Source: Corynebacterium glucuronolyticum (GTDB lineage Bacteria; Actinomycetota; Actinomycetes; Mycobacteriales; Mycobacteriaceae). Taken from it: 56,531 bases of DNA. The first letter of the stretch is position 1; each line of letters opens with the position of its first letter. Both the position numbers and the translations under genes were made by a program. Below the pieces are notes generated by a model. That model saw nothing but the letters and a program-made list of their open reading frames with translations, was not told where the DNA came from and did no database searches. This document shows positions 36,430 to 44,650 of the stretch, piece after piece. The stretch lies in the NCBI GenBank assembly GCA_022772305.1, contig JALFAQ010000044.1:1-56531 (forward strand). Reading direction: 5' to 3'.

Positions 36430-36469
36430 CCCCTACATTCATGGCAGCGTTCCTGCTATGAATGTGGGG
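36430..36469 (+). terminator. Hairpin between FAH gene and luxS
   Basis: CCCCTACATTCAT (36430-36442) pairs with ATGAATGTGGGG (36458-36469), with one bulged T and a 15-base loop. No T-run follows. It ends the FAH transcript or sits in the luxS leader. Confidence 0.55.
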
Positions 36470-36526
36470 GGAATCGGCAGCGGTTAAGCCCGGGCACTCC
36501 CGCGTCATCAGAGTTAGACTGAGGCT

Positions 36527-36988
36527 ATGGAAAAACGCATGAATGTCGAGTCTTTCAACCTTGATCACACGCTTGTCGACGCCCCCTTCGTCCGCATTGC
36601 GGACGAAAAGAGGCTTCCTGGCGGAGACGTTCTTCGGAAGTTCGACGTACGGTTCTGCCAGCCCAACAAGGAGCATCTGGAGATGCCCACCGTCCATTCC
36701 ATCGAGCACATGACGGCGGAACACATGCGCAACCACACCGACCGCCTTATTGACTTCTCCCCGATGGGCTGCCAGACCGGCTTCTACGCCATCACCCTCG
36801 ACCTATCCCCCGAGGACTTCATGGACATCCTCGAGCAGACTTTCCGCGACATCCTCGCCGCCACCGAGGTGCCCGCAGCCAACGAGAAGCAGTGTGGCTG
36901 GGGCAAGAACCATTCCTTGAAGGGCGCGCAGGAAGCCGTCGAAAAGATGCTGGCCAAGCGCGACGAGTGGGGAACCATCTACGCCTAG
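36527..36988 (+). CDS. luxS: S-ribosylhomocysteine lyase
   Basis: A 153-residue LuxS, which splits S-ribosylhomocysteine into homocysteine and the AI-2 precursor DPD. Zinc ligands H57 and H61 ([11 protein letters not shown]), C123 (KQCGWGKNH) and catalytic C82 (MGCQTGFY) are present, and the length is normal. It is monocistronic. A decayed second copy lies 2 kb downstream. Confidence 0.96.
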   Translation: MEKRMNVESFNLDHTLVDAPFVRIADEKRLPGGDVLRKFDVRFCQPNKEHLEMPTVHSIEHMTAEHMRNHTDRLIDFSPMGCQTGFYAITLDLSPEDFMDILEQTFRDILAATEVPAANEKQCGWGKNHSLKGAQEAVEKMLAKRDEWGTIYA

Positions 36989-36993
36989 CAGCA

Positions 36994-37959
36994 TTAACTC
37001 GTGTACCACGGAGTGACGGTGAAGATATCTTCGCCATCTTTTCCGATGCCTCCCCAGCGACGGAGATAAAGAATGGGGCGCGGATGCACCGAGGGGTTTG
37101 CTGTTGTGAAGCCGGGCCAGCGTCGTTCCACATCGGCCCGCCCGTCTACTGCGATGCTGCTACCGTCTGGAAACATTGTGTAGTCATCGACATGGCAATC
37201 CCGAAAAAGATCAGCCTGCGCCCGGCAACCGCGAAAATCCGTACCGTGCGCGGTTGCTCCTCGTAGGCAGGCAAAAAGCAGATCGCTTCGAACAAAGGCG
37301 CAACTATCGAGGTTCGCGTTGTCAAAGTGTGCACGATAAAAATCCCCTTTAAACATTGCGTTAGAAGCGGTAACACCCATCCAATGTGAGCGAGAAAAAT
37401 CACCGTGGAACGTAGCGTCCGAGCAATGTGAGTACGAGAAATCAGTTCGTTTCCCCCGCGTGTCCGTGAAAGTAGCGCCCGTCAGGGTAGATCTTGAGAA
37501 GTCGATGTCAGCTACGTGCGCATTCCGCATGGTTATCCGAGGAAGATCTGCGAAGGCGAAGGAGACAAAGACGGGACATTGGCCGAACATAGCGTTTGGC
37601 CTTGTCCTGCTCCTCGGGATCGCAGGCTGAGTAAAAAAGATCGTTTTACTTATTCTGGCGGTAATACCTTCCACAGCCGTGGCTACTGGCGACCACTCGC
37701 AGCTATGGAATCCATCTCCGAAACAGCCATTATCTGCATGCGCGAACGTAGTGAGAACTGTAACTGCGTGTTGTATGCCTTCTTGGTATAGGGCAGGAGC
37801 TTCGCTATACCGCGAAACGGCGGTATCAATCCATTGAAACAGCTGATCCACGCCATGGCGTCGTTCACTGCAACGCGGAGAGCATAGGAGTTCGTAGGTA
37901 GGGTGGATAGTCATCGGTTGGAACCAAGCTTCTTGTACTCGTTCACGTAGTCCGGGCAT
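36994..37959 (-). CDS. Pentapeptide-repeat-like protein (first)
   Basis: A 321-residue protein. Residues ~1-125 are helical and unlike anything I recognise. From about residue 135 the sequence falls into loose A(D/N)LxX-type steps (ADLPRITMRNAHVADIDFSRSTLTGATFTD, FSYSHCSDATFHGDFSRSH, AHFDNANLDSCAFVRSDLLFACLRGA), a pentapeptide beta-helix. The tail (IAVDGRADVERRWPGF) differs. Such proteins can mimic DNA or act in defence and immunity; the role here is unknown. It overlaps no other gene and ends 5 bases from luxS. Confidence 0.65.
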   Translation of the reverse strand: MPGLRERVQEAWFQPMTIHPTYELLCSPRCSERRHGVDQLFQWIDTAVSRYSEAPALYQEGIQHAVTVLTTFAHADNGCFGDGFHSCEWSPVATAVEGITARISKTIFFTQPAIPRSRTRPNAMFGQCPVFVSFAFADLPRITMRNAHVADIDFSRSTLTGATFTDTRGKRTDFSYSHCSDATFHGDFSRSHWMGVTASNAMFKGDFYRAHFDNANLDSCAFVRSDLLFACLRGATAHGTDFRGCRAQADLFRDCHVDDYTMFPDGSSIAVDGRADVERRWPGFTTANPSVHPRPILYLRRWGGIGKDGEDIFTVTPWYTS

Positions 37960-38061
37960 CGTGATCTCTGGGGCTCCTCGGCACTGGGGCGATCGGAGCT
38001 ATCACACCACGCTGTGACCACGCCTACATCCAGCCTTTGTTTCATCTTGACGCTCCTCCGG

Positions 38062-38811
38062 CTAATAACTAGAAAAAGCGTTCGCAAATTCCTTCTGTAT
38101 CTCCATGCGATCGGCGCGGCTGAAGCACTCCGAATATTCGGGTAGCTCCCATGTGCTTTCGTTAACTGTGCAGTTATCGAGTGCGGAATTCTTCACAGAG
38201 CACCCGATGAAAGCACACGTGTCAAAGGTAGAAGAGCGAAAATCCACGTTGTCGAAGGTGCAGTTTTCGAACACGGAGTATGACAGGGTCGACCGCATGA
38301 AAGAACAGTGAGAAAAGGTGGATGAGCTAAAGCGAGAAAACTCGATTATAGTGTCACTGATGTGGGAATGGGAGAATTGGCAGGTATCGAAGAAAAACCT
38401 AGAGATGTTGAGATTAGTGACCGTAGCATGATCGAGGTCAGCAGACCTGAGGCCGGTATTACGCAGTCTCCTACCAGTGAAAGTCCATGGGACTACAGGT
38501 GCAGTGGTTTGGCTACTGCCGGGAACGCGCCATCGTAGTTTGTTCGGATCTTCCTTATTTGCGTAAAGCCTCCGACTGAGGGCTGTCAAGGTCTCTGCTG
38601 GTGGGAGGATTTTCCAAGGGTTTAATTCTCCTGAGACGGTGGAGCCGGAGGCGAACCGGCAGAGAGCCGGAACGACGGTTTGCATAAGGCTGTTCTGGGT
38701 AGAGACCAGGTTGTCGGCGAGGTAGAGGAGCTCATATGCGGCGGTGAGCTGTTCAAGTTCATTCGGCGAGTGCAGTTGCTGGAGACACTCGTTCACGCGA
38801 GCCTGCGACAT
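38062..38811 (-). CDS. Pentapeptide-repeat-like protein (second)
   Basis: A 249-residue protein of the same architecture as the gene to its left: a helical N-terminal domain (SPNELEQLTAAYELLYLAD) then a pentapeptide-like beta-helix (RRLRNTGLRSADLDHATVTNLNISRFFFDTCQFSHSHISDTIIEFSRFSSSTFSHCSF). The two genes are tandem, leftward, about 100 bases apart, and probably one transcript. Their base composition is lower in GC than the neighbourhood. Confidence 0.68.
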   Translation of the reverse strand: MSQARVNECLQQLHSPNELEQLTAAYELLYLADNLVSTQNSLMQTVVPALCRFASGSTVSGELNPWKILPPAETLTALSRRLYANKEDPNKLRWRVPGSSQTTAPVVPWTFTGRRLRNTGLRSADLDHATVTNLNISRFFFDTCQFSHSHISDTIIEFSRFSSSTFSHCSFMRSTLSYSVFENCTFDNVDFRSSTFDTCAFIGCSVKNSALDNCTVNESTWELPEYSECFSRADRMEIQKEFANAFSSY

Positions 38812-38879
38812 ACTGCTATTTTAGCTGAAGATGGACAGGCCGGTGCTAGTAAAAACCGTCATAGAGTAGTGTCTGTTCG

Positions 38880-39035
38880 ATCTTCTTTCGCATCAGCCCA
38901 ACAAAGAAACTGTCCACTCCGGCAGCTTTCTCGCGGATGGGCTGTAAAATCGACTTCCCAGTGAGAACCATTCCCTGAAGGGTGCCCTGGAAGCTGTCGA
39001 AAAGATGCTGGCCAAGCGCAACGAGTGGATGCCTA
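38880..39035 (+). pseudogene. luxS: Decayed second luxS copy
   Basis: Blocks of luxS remain in order: QPNKE...VHS (around 38899-38923), an MGC block (around 38938), then [23 protein letters not shown] and a stop (38964-39035). The last block is about 87% identical to the intact luxS end by eye. Two internal segments holding most of the catalytic residues are deleted. This is an old duplicate, not a recent one. Confidence 0.75.
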
Positions 39036-39141
39036 GTCATTCGAGTGCTGCAGCGCGCCGGATTCTTCCGTGCGCTCGCTAACTCCCGCCGGTTTGCATC
39101 AACGAGGAGAACCTACGTCCCGGTAGAGGTGCTGAACGCAG

Positions 39142-39535
39142 GTGCACCCCGGCGAGATCTACGGGCTTGTGGGCGCGAACGGTGCCGGCAAATCGACGAC
39201 AATGTGTGTCGTTCTCGGCGTGACGGGGGTGTACTGCAAACACTCCTTTGGCTACTTGCCAAGGTAAAGGTCATTAACCAGCTCGTTGTCATGTGCGAGA
39301 TCCTGCAGGAGTGCGTAGCAAACGGCCTCCCCGTGATCTTCTCATTGCATCTGCCACACCGTCGGCATCATCTCCTCCGATCAGATGGTCGCTAAGAGAA
39401 CCGTCGACTAGCTGCGGCGAAAACCCCAATAGCAGAAAGGCGGTGAGTACCAGCAGCTTCTCAACACAGCCCCCGCAGGCGGGCACCGTGCGCGGAATCA
39501 CAAAGATCGAACCGGACGTGGAAGACATATTTTAA
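39142..39535 (+). pseudogene. ABC-transporter ATPase relic
   Basis: [19 protein letters not shown] (Walker A) is intact, but the frame soon ends after a deletion at FGYLPR. Downstream fragments in other frames keep ECVANGLPVIFS (before the H-loop) and the typical NatA-like ending GITKIEPDVEDIF. The middle, including the signature motif, is missing. Confidence 0.78.
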
Positions 39536-39578
39536 AGAGGTCATGTCATGAGAACGTCTTTCCCTATTCTCCGCAGTC

Positions 39579-39784
39579 ATGACGATTGCAAAGCACGAGT
39601 TTAAAACACCCTGACCAGCAAAGGAACGATTCTCACCAGTGTGCTCACTGCGCTGGTTTTGTGTGGCGGAATCTATATATACGCCAGCGTGAGCCAGCAA
39701 AACGGCGACCAAACCGTCATCACCGTCTACTACGTGGTCAAGATCTCCTGGGGTAAAGCCCTCAGTAGCACCACCCGCGCATAG
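39579..39784 (+). pseudogene. ABC-2 permease relic (NatB-like)
   Basis: MTIAKHEFKT opens a NatB/ABC-2-type permease. A frameshift follows immediately; the next frame continues with LTSKGTILTSVLTALVLCGGIYIYAS, the first membrane helix, and ends at 39784 after ~60 codons instead of ~400. It matches the ATPase relic just upstream as a former two-gene exporter. Confidence 0.75.
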
Positions 39785-39889
39785 CTCTTTATGTGCACTG
39801 TTTAACGCAAATGCAGGAATTTGTCCGTCCCCCAGGTCAAAGGGCGACTCAGGTGGCAGGATTCCCCCTCCCGTGTGACAATGCGAACC

Positions 39890-40807
39890 ATGAATGTGGG
39901 GGATTATCTTATTCTCGCCCGGGGGCTCAGCAGCCGCCAGCGCCAGCAGTCCAATTTAGATGAGGCCACGCGCCTCGCGCGCGGTGTCTACATCAACAGC
40001 AAAACCTACTGGCGCTTCCAACACTGGGATCAGTACAAAGCTCGCTGTCTGGCACTGGGCATCGAGGGCCGTGTTCTCCTCGGCAAGGCCGCCGCGACCC
40101 TGTGGGGCTTTCCGACGATCAACCTTAAACGCGCCGACATCCCCATCATCGGCAATGGCGCACAGCGCCAGGGTGTTAGCAAAAAGCGCGTCCCCAAAAC
40201 CGACCTCCGCGTCATCAACGTGGATGGCTTCAATGTCACCGTCACCTCCGCTGCTCTCACCGTCATCGACATCGCCCGCTGGAACAGCCTCGGCGAAGCT
40301 GTCCGCGCCGGTGACATGGCTGTGGCGTACAACTACACCACAAAAGCAGAGCTCCGGGATGCTCTCCACATCCGAAGCAGAACTATCGGGATTGATCGTG
40401 CTCGCACTGCTGTCCGCCTCATTAACCACCTTTCGGAAAGCCCCCGCGAAAGCGACGTCAAGGTGAACCTCTTTGCCAACGGTTTCGAGCCCCCGTACCA
40501 ACAGGCCGTGATCCGCGACTCCGCGGGAGTGGAATTCGCCCGCGTCGACTTCTTCTATCCCGAGCAGTCCATCGTCATCGAGTACGACGGCCAGGCCAAA
40601 ACGCACGGAATCAACGCTATACATGCTGTAAATAACGAAATCACCCGGCATCGCCGCTTGGAAAGCGAAGGCCTTCTTCTTATCCGGGTGGACAATGACT
40701 CCTGGCAAAGAAAGCTTTACCTCAAGGAACTCGCGCGGCAATGGGATCTGCGCGGCCCCTTCCCCCGTGACCAGTGGTCCGCGCCGGGGCTTGCCTGGGA
40801 GCCCTAA
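39890..40807 (+). CDS. AbiEi-like/DUF559-like protein with predicted nuclease end
   Basis: About 305 residues. The N-terminal part (NVGDYLILARGLSSRQRQQ...TRLARGVYIN) resembles the winged-helix start of AbiEi-type proteins. The C-terminal part (VEFARVDFFYPEQSIVIEYDGQAKTHG, ITRHRRLESEGLLLIRV) is a PD-(D/E)xK/Vsr-like nuclease fold of the DUF559 kind: E-Y-D-G then R. Such genes are common in actinobacteria and poorly understood. ATG 39890 is chosen; the frame is open to 39821. Confidence 0.68.
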   Translation: MNVGDYLILARGLSSRQRQQSNLDEATRLARGVYINSKTYWRFQHWDQYKARCLALGIEGRVLLGKAAATLWGFPTINLKRADIPIIGNGAQRQGVSKKRVPKTDLRVINVDGFNVTVTSAALTVIDIARWNSLGEAVRAGDMAVAYNYTTKAELRDALHIRSRTIGIDRARTAVRLINHLSESPRESDVKVNLFANGFEPPYQQAVIRDSAGVEFARVDFFYPEQSIVIEYDGQAKTHGINAIHAVNNEITRHRRLESEGLLLIRVDNDSWQRKLYLKELARQWDLRGPFPRDQWSAPGLAWEP

Positions 40808-40816
40808 ATCGCCCTG

Positions 40817-40905
40817 GGACAAAAACATAACCGTCTATTGCTGCAAGTGTGCGGAAACCCCAGGTGGTCACACCTGCTACTCTCTAGATGCTGCACTTTA
40901 TGTCC
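40817..40905. repeat. Fourth copy of the long-hairpin repeat (decayed stem)
   Basis: GGACAAAAACATAACCG ... TTTATGTCC forms only a partial outer stem, but the interior TTGCTGCA(A/G)...GTGCGGAAAC and CAGGTGGTCA(C/A)ACCTGCTAC is almost identical to the copy at 2752-2850. It follows the stop of the nuclease-like gene. Confidence 0.7.
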
Positions 40906-40910
40906 ACTGT

Positions 40911-40953
40911 CCCCAAACCACCCCAAACCACCCCAAACCATCCCCAAACCACC
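40911..40953. repeat. 10-bp tandem repeat CCCCAAACCA
   Basis: Four near-exact copies (the fourth is preceded by a T). They occupy the -35 region of the tcdA promoter. Similar CCCCAAAC text is seen at the left edge of the window. Confidence 0.8.
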
Positions 40954-40956
40954 CGC

Positions 40957-40962
40957 TATAAT
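40957..40962 (+). promoter_or_regulatory. tcdA -10 box
   Basis: A consensus TATAAT 32 bases before the GTG start, with AAAGGAG as ribosome-binding site in between. Confidence 0.6.
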
Positions 40963-40993
40963 CTCCCCAGCAAACACACGAAAGGAGCGGCCG

Positions 40994-41749
40994 GTGCAGT
41001 ACAGTGAGCGCCACGCGAGACTGAAGCTGATTTTTGGCGAGGTAGGCCTAGAGAAGCTATACAACTCCACAGTGATGGTGCTGGGCCTCGGCGGCGTGGG
41101 CTCTGCCTGCGCGGAGGCGCTCGCGCGTGGTGGTGTCGGCAACCTCATCGTCCTCGACCGGGACACGGTTGACGAGTCCAACATCAACCGCCAGGCCCTC
41201 GCCTTCACCAGCACGATCGGCAAGGTGAAGGCCGAGGTCATGGAGAACATGATCCACGAGATCAGCCCGGATTGTGCGGTGACCGCCCGCGAGGTGTACC
41301 TCACCCCAGAGAATATCCCGGAGATTCTCGGCAGCCTCCCGCGTCCGGATTACGTCCTGGACTGCATCGACACGATCACGCAGAAGCTCGCGATTGCGCA
41401 GTGGTGCGCGGAGCGCCACATCTACCTCCTGTCTTCCATGGGCGCGGCGAACAAACTCGACCCGGAGTACCTCACCATCACCAATATTCGCCACACGATC
41501 AATTGCCCCATGTCGCGCGTGATTCGCGGCGAGTCCTACCGGCGCGGCATTCGCGGTCTCGAGGTGCTTTTCAGCAAGGAAGTCCCGGTCAAGGTGGCAA
41601 ACCCGGGCGCGCGTACGAAGGGGGAGACGCTCGGTTCGATGAGCTACATGCCGCCGATTATGGGCCAGATGATCGCGGGCAAGGCCATCCGCCGCCTGGC
41701 CGGTCTCGAGGAGTTCCCCACCGCGCCGAGGCTGCGCCGTGATCGTTGA
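40994..41749 (+). CDS. tcdA: tRNA threonylcarbamoyladenosine dehydratase (ThiF/E1-like)
   Basis: A 251-residue E1-like adenylating enzyme with the dinucleotide motif VLGLGGVGSACAEALARGGVG, LDRDTVDESNINRQ and CIDTITQKLAIAQWC, matching TcdA (YgdL/CsdL), which cyclises t6A37 in tRNAs. I start at GTG 40994, which has AAAGGAG upstream; the frame is open further but only through repeat DNA. Its stop lies inside tatD (11-base overlap). Confidence 0.85.
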   Translation: MQYSERHARLKLIFGEVGLEKLYNSTVMVLGLGGVGSACAEALARGGVGNLIVLDRDTVDESNINRQALAFTSTIGKVKAEVMENMIHEISPDCAVTAREVYLTPENIPEILGSLPRPDYVLDCIDTITQKLAIAQWCAERHIYLLSSMGAANKLDPEYLTITNIRHTINCPMSRVIRGESYRRGIRGLEVLFSKEVPVKVANPGARTKGETLGSMSYMPPIMGQMIAGKAIRRLAGLEEFPTAPRLRRDR

Positions 41750-42398
41750 TACCCACTTCCACCTCGACTTCTGTCCGGGCTTGTCGCTGCTTCCCGACGT
41801 TCCGGTGGTCGCCCAAACACTTTCCCCGCACGGTTTTTCCATCCACCCGCCCACCCGGTTCCTCTCCCTGGGCCTCCACCCGTGGTACGCCACCGAGGAG
41901 GCGATCGCCGAGTTCCCCCGCTACGCGGAAAGCGCACGGCTCATCGGGGAGGTGGGGCTCGACTTCGCCCGCGGCACTGCGTGCCAGGTGGAGGCGTTCG
42001 CCCGCGTCCTCGAGTGTGTCCAGCCGGGGTCGGTTCTCTCCATCCACGCGGTGCGTGCCGTAACCGCAGTGCTGGACATGGTGGAATCCCGCCCGGACGT
42101 CACCCGCATCATCCACTGGTTTTCTGGCACCTCCGACGAGCTAACCCGGCACATCCGCGCCGGGGGCTTTATCTCCGTCAATCCCCGGATGCTCACCACC
42201 AAGCGGGGCCGCGCCTACGTGAAGCAGGTTCCCGGCGACCGCCTCCTCGTGGAGACGGACCTTCCCGCCCACGGCGAGACGATCACTCCCGCCGAGCACG
42301 CCCGCATTCTCACCGCTACCCTGGACGGCATCAGCGACTTGCGCGGCGAGGACATGCGCCCGCAGATTGAAAAAACCCAGGAGGCGATTTACCTGTGA
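41739..42398 (+). CDS. TatD-family metal-dependent hydrolase
   Basis: A 219-residue TatD-like hydrolase: DTHFHLD (two metal His), HPWYA, IGEVGLDF, and LLVETDLPAHGE (conserved Asp). It is shorter than E. coli TatD (~260). These act as Mg-dependent DNases or deacylases. It is translationally coupled to tcdA, and its stop overlaps the response-regulator start (GTGA). Its last ~215 bases are duplicated at 43997. Confidence 0.82.
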   Translation: MIVDTHFHLDFCPGLSLLPDVPVVAQTLSPHGFSIHPPTRFLSLGLHPWYATEEAIAEFPRYAESARLIGEVGLDFARGTACQVEAFARVLECVQPGSVLSIHAVRAVTAVLDMVESRPDVTRIIHWFSGTSDELTRHIRAGGFISVNPRMLTTKRGRAYVKQVPGDRLLVETDLPAHGETITPAEHARILTATLDGISDLRGEDMRPQIEKTQEAIYL

Positions 42399-42423
42399 CC
42401 ATCACCGTGGGGATTGTCGACGA
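42182..42423. repeat. 242-bp direct repeat, copy 1 (tatD end and regulator start)
   Basis: Identical in length and about 95% identical by eye to 43997-44238, covering the tatD C-terminus and the first nine codons of the next gene (through GTCGACGA). No insertions or deletions. Confidence 0.92.
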
Positions 42424-42750
42424 TGGCCCGAGGATCCGCAGCTGTCTTGCCTTTTACCTCCAGCACACCGCTGGAATTGAGGTTGCGTTTTCCACAGATT
42501 CCGCGCCCAAGGTACTCGAGATACTGGGCAACTCGCCCGTACGCGTTCTCCTCTCTGGTATTGTCATGCCCACCATGGATGGGATGGAATTGCTGAACCG
42601 GTTGCGCCAGCTGGACACACCTCCCCGCTTCCTCGGGACTACTTCCTTCGTCTCTGAGCAATCGCCTTAGACTTCACAAGCTCCAACCACTACATCCTCT
42701 GCTGTCCCATCCATTCCGGAAACATCCGCCACAAAATCGACGCACTGTAA
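42395..42750 (+). pseudogene. Response-regulator receiver relic
   Basis: GTG at 42395 begins TITVGIVDDGPRIRSCL, the start of a receiver domain, but the phosphoacceptor position reads LLSGIVMPTMDG, with Gly in place of the expected Asp. The frame ends at 42670 after FLGTTSFVSEQSP, and another frame continues LDFTSSNHYILC...NIRHKIDAL. There is no DNA-binding domain. Not functional as a phosphorelay protein. Confidence 0.75.
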
Positions 42751-42860
42751 AACCGGAAGCGCCAGGTATGTGCGTAAAGAATGCAAAGACAAGATGACCC
42801 GCCGTGATCGTCTTTTTATTCAGCAAAGCATTTATTTTGTGTTCTCTATCTGGAGCACTA

Positions 42861-43547
42861 TCAGAGGGCTTTAAGCGCTCTTCCATAACAGAAACTAACC
42901 GTCGCGGAAAAGACTCCTGCTGCTCCAATCATGCAGGCAGGTACACCTGTTCCCGCTGTGAAAGCTCCGAGAAACCCACATGCGATTGAGATGGCTGTAA
43001 CAACAGCCATAGTAACACCCGCGTTGTTCAGGCAACTATTGAAGGCACTCCAAGCATCCTGGACACCACGTGTTTGGTAGGTAGCATCCTGCTCTCGGAT
43101 CACATCGTCATACTCTGACCGCCCGTTTACCCAAACCTGGAGGTGTGCATCGTTTGAGCCAAATTGTTCAATGTGAGTCTCAGCAACCCTCTTAATGATG
43201 TTGTTAGAAGTTTGAACCAAGATGTAATCCACGTCAGTGAATTCTCCGGAGAGCGGAATTCTATATACAGTTTCGGCATATTTTTCTACAACTACCGTTT
43301 GATCAACATTGATTTCCTCGATGTCAGCAATGTGCGGGATAGTTCCGTCTACTAGGCCGATTTGAAGGATTTCTTTTTCACTTGCTGTAGCTTCGCGCCC
43401 GAAGTCTTCACCTGGATTCTCTGTCCCTGAATGAGACGTGCACTTGTCGCTGTTTTGTGGCTAAAGATTATCTTGGGCAATTGCCGTTGGCTGGCTTAGT
43501 GATATGGCGCAAACTATGGTCAAGAGATAGCATGTTAAGCGCTTCAT
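42861..43547 (-). pseudogene. Secreted protein with hydrophobic Cys/Gly/Ala-rich end, amber stop
   Basis: ATG 43547 opens a signal peptide (RLTCYLLTIVCAISLSQPTAIA) and then meets TAG at 43461-43463 (codon 29). Beyond it the same frame runs ~200 codons without interruption (EKEILQIGLVDGTIPHIADIEEIN ... VWVNGRSEYDDVIREQ) to a hydrophobic tail GVTMAVVTAISIACGFLGAF...MIGAAGVFSATVSFCYG. A single nonsense codon is the only defect. The tail resembles a membrane-inserting bacteriocin-like or toxin segment; this is inference only. GC content is clearly lower than the core genes. Confidence 0.7.
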
Positions 43548-43548
43548 T

Positions 43549-43758
43549 TTAGGCTTTGCTCCTTCTGTTCTCCTGGTATTTTTTGATGAAATAGACAAGA
43601 GGTAACCAAACGATCGTGGAGATGAGAAGTGTGCCGACGATTGCCATCATAGCTACGCCAGCTGGTTCAGGGGACCAGAAAATTCCAGACAGAATAAGCC
43701 CTAAAATACTGAGCGATACTATGGTAAAAAAAGATCCCCAAAACATTTTACGATCCAT
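43549..43758 (-). CDS. Small two-helix membrane protein, possible immunity partner
   Basis: A 69-residue protein with two membrane helices (FFTIVSLSILGLILSGIFW and MMAIVGTLLISTIVWLPLVYFI) and a basic tail KKYQENRRSKA. ATG 43758 has GAGG at proper distance; a TTG further upstream is less likely. Its stop lies one base before the start of the secreted-protein gene (TAAAATG), so the two are one operon. Size, topology and pairing resemble bacteriocin immunity proteins, but I recognise no family. Confidence 0.6.
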   Translation of the reverse strand: MDRKMFWGSFFTIVSLSILGLILSGIFWSPEPAGVAMMAIVGTLLISTIVWLPLVYFIKKYQENRRSKA

Positions 43759-43996
43759 CGGTGCCTCTATCGTTGATTCCAATTTCCCCTTCGAGTGTAT
43801 AGCTATCAAATGTGTACGGCAAGGTTATACGGAAATTTCATCAGAACTTAACCGTCCGGTTCAGTAAGGGGAACGTTTATTGAGGTGGATCGTGCATCGC
43901 GCCGGTTCCTTTATCGGTCAAGTCTGTGGACATTCTGGACTGGGAGTTCTTGCTGATTTTGGCCTATTCTTGGGTGGCGGCCTTGGTTTAGAAGTG

Positions 43997-44238
43997 TCCC
44001 CGGATGCTCGCCACCAAGCGGGGCCGCGCCTACGTGAAGCAGGTTCCCGGCGACCGTCTCCTCGTGGAGACGCACCTTCCCGCCCACGGCGAGACGATCA
44101 CTCCCGCCGAGCATGGCCGCATCCTCGCCGCTACCCTGGACGGCATCAGCGACCTGCGCGGCGAGGACATGCGCCCGCAGATTGAAAAGACCCAGGAGGC
44201 GATTTACCTGTGACCATCACCGTGGGGATTGTCGACGA
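43997..44238 (+). pseudogene. Duplicated 3' end of tatD plus regulator start
   Basis: Copy 2 of the 242-bp direct repeat. It encodes the last ~70 residues of TatD (YVKQVPGDRLLVETHLPAHG ... IEKTQEAIYL, stop at 44213) and the start TITVGIVDE of the receiver gene. The preceding bases 43867-43996 have no recognisable start of tatD. The repeat pair encloses the secreted-protein/membrane-protein module. Confidence 0.9.
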
Positions 44239-44309
44239 GGAGCTGACCTCGTTTGTGTGGACACCCTGATTCCCGGATTGTTGGGTCGGGGGAAAGGTAG
44301 TCTACTGTC

Positions 44310-44614
44310 ATGCCGCGTAGAAGTTTTTCTTAAGGAGTTTTAAGCGCGATGCGGTCGCGATGTATGAGAACGACCCGGATGTGTCGATGAACCAGGTCTC
44401 CAAGGATGTGGGGATCAATCGAGGCACACTGCGTTATTGGATCGACCAGTTTGGAACTGGGAAGAAAACAGCACCTGTTGCTGTGGAAAAGCCGGATGTT
44501 GATCCCACTGTAGAAAAGGAAATCCGCAGGTTAAGGAAAGAAAACGCGAGGCTTCGTGAGGAGCGAGATATTTTGGTCAAGGCCGCGAAATATTTCGCGA
44601 AAGAGACAAACTGA
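44310..44614 (+). pseudogene. IS3 orfA (HTH transposase subunit), frameshifted start
   Basis: The expected start PRRSFS...EFKRDAVAMYEN is disturbed by two single-T insertions (near 44332 and 44340). From 44360 the frame is intact: VSMNQVSKDVGINRGTLRYWI (helix-turn-helix) and the leucine-zipper-like EKEIRRLRKENARLREERDIL. It normally fuses to orfB by -1 frameshifting. Confidence 0.8.
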
Positions 44615-44650
44615 TAATCCGCTTGAAGGTTTGCCCGCGACCACCGCACC

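Noticed and set aside
42395..42670. Functional response regulator next to tatD
   Set aside because: The phosphoacceptor Asp is replaced by Gly, the domain is cut and frameshifted, and no output domain follows.
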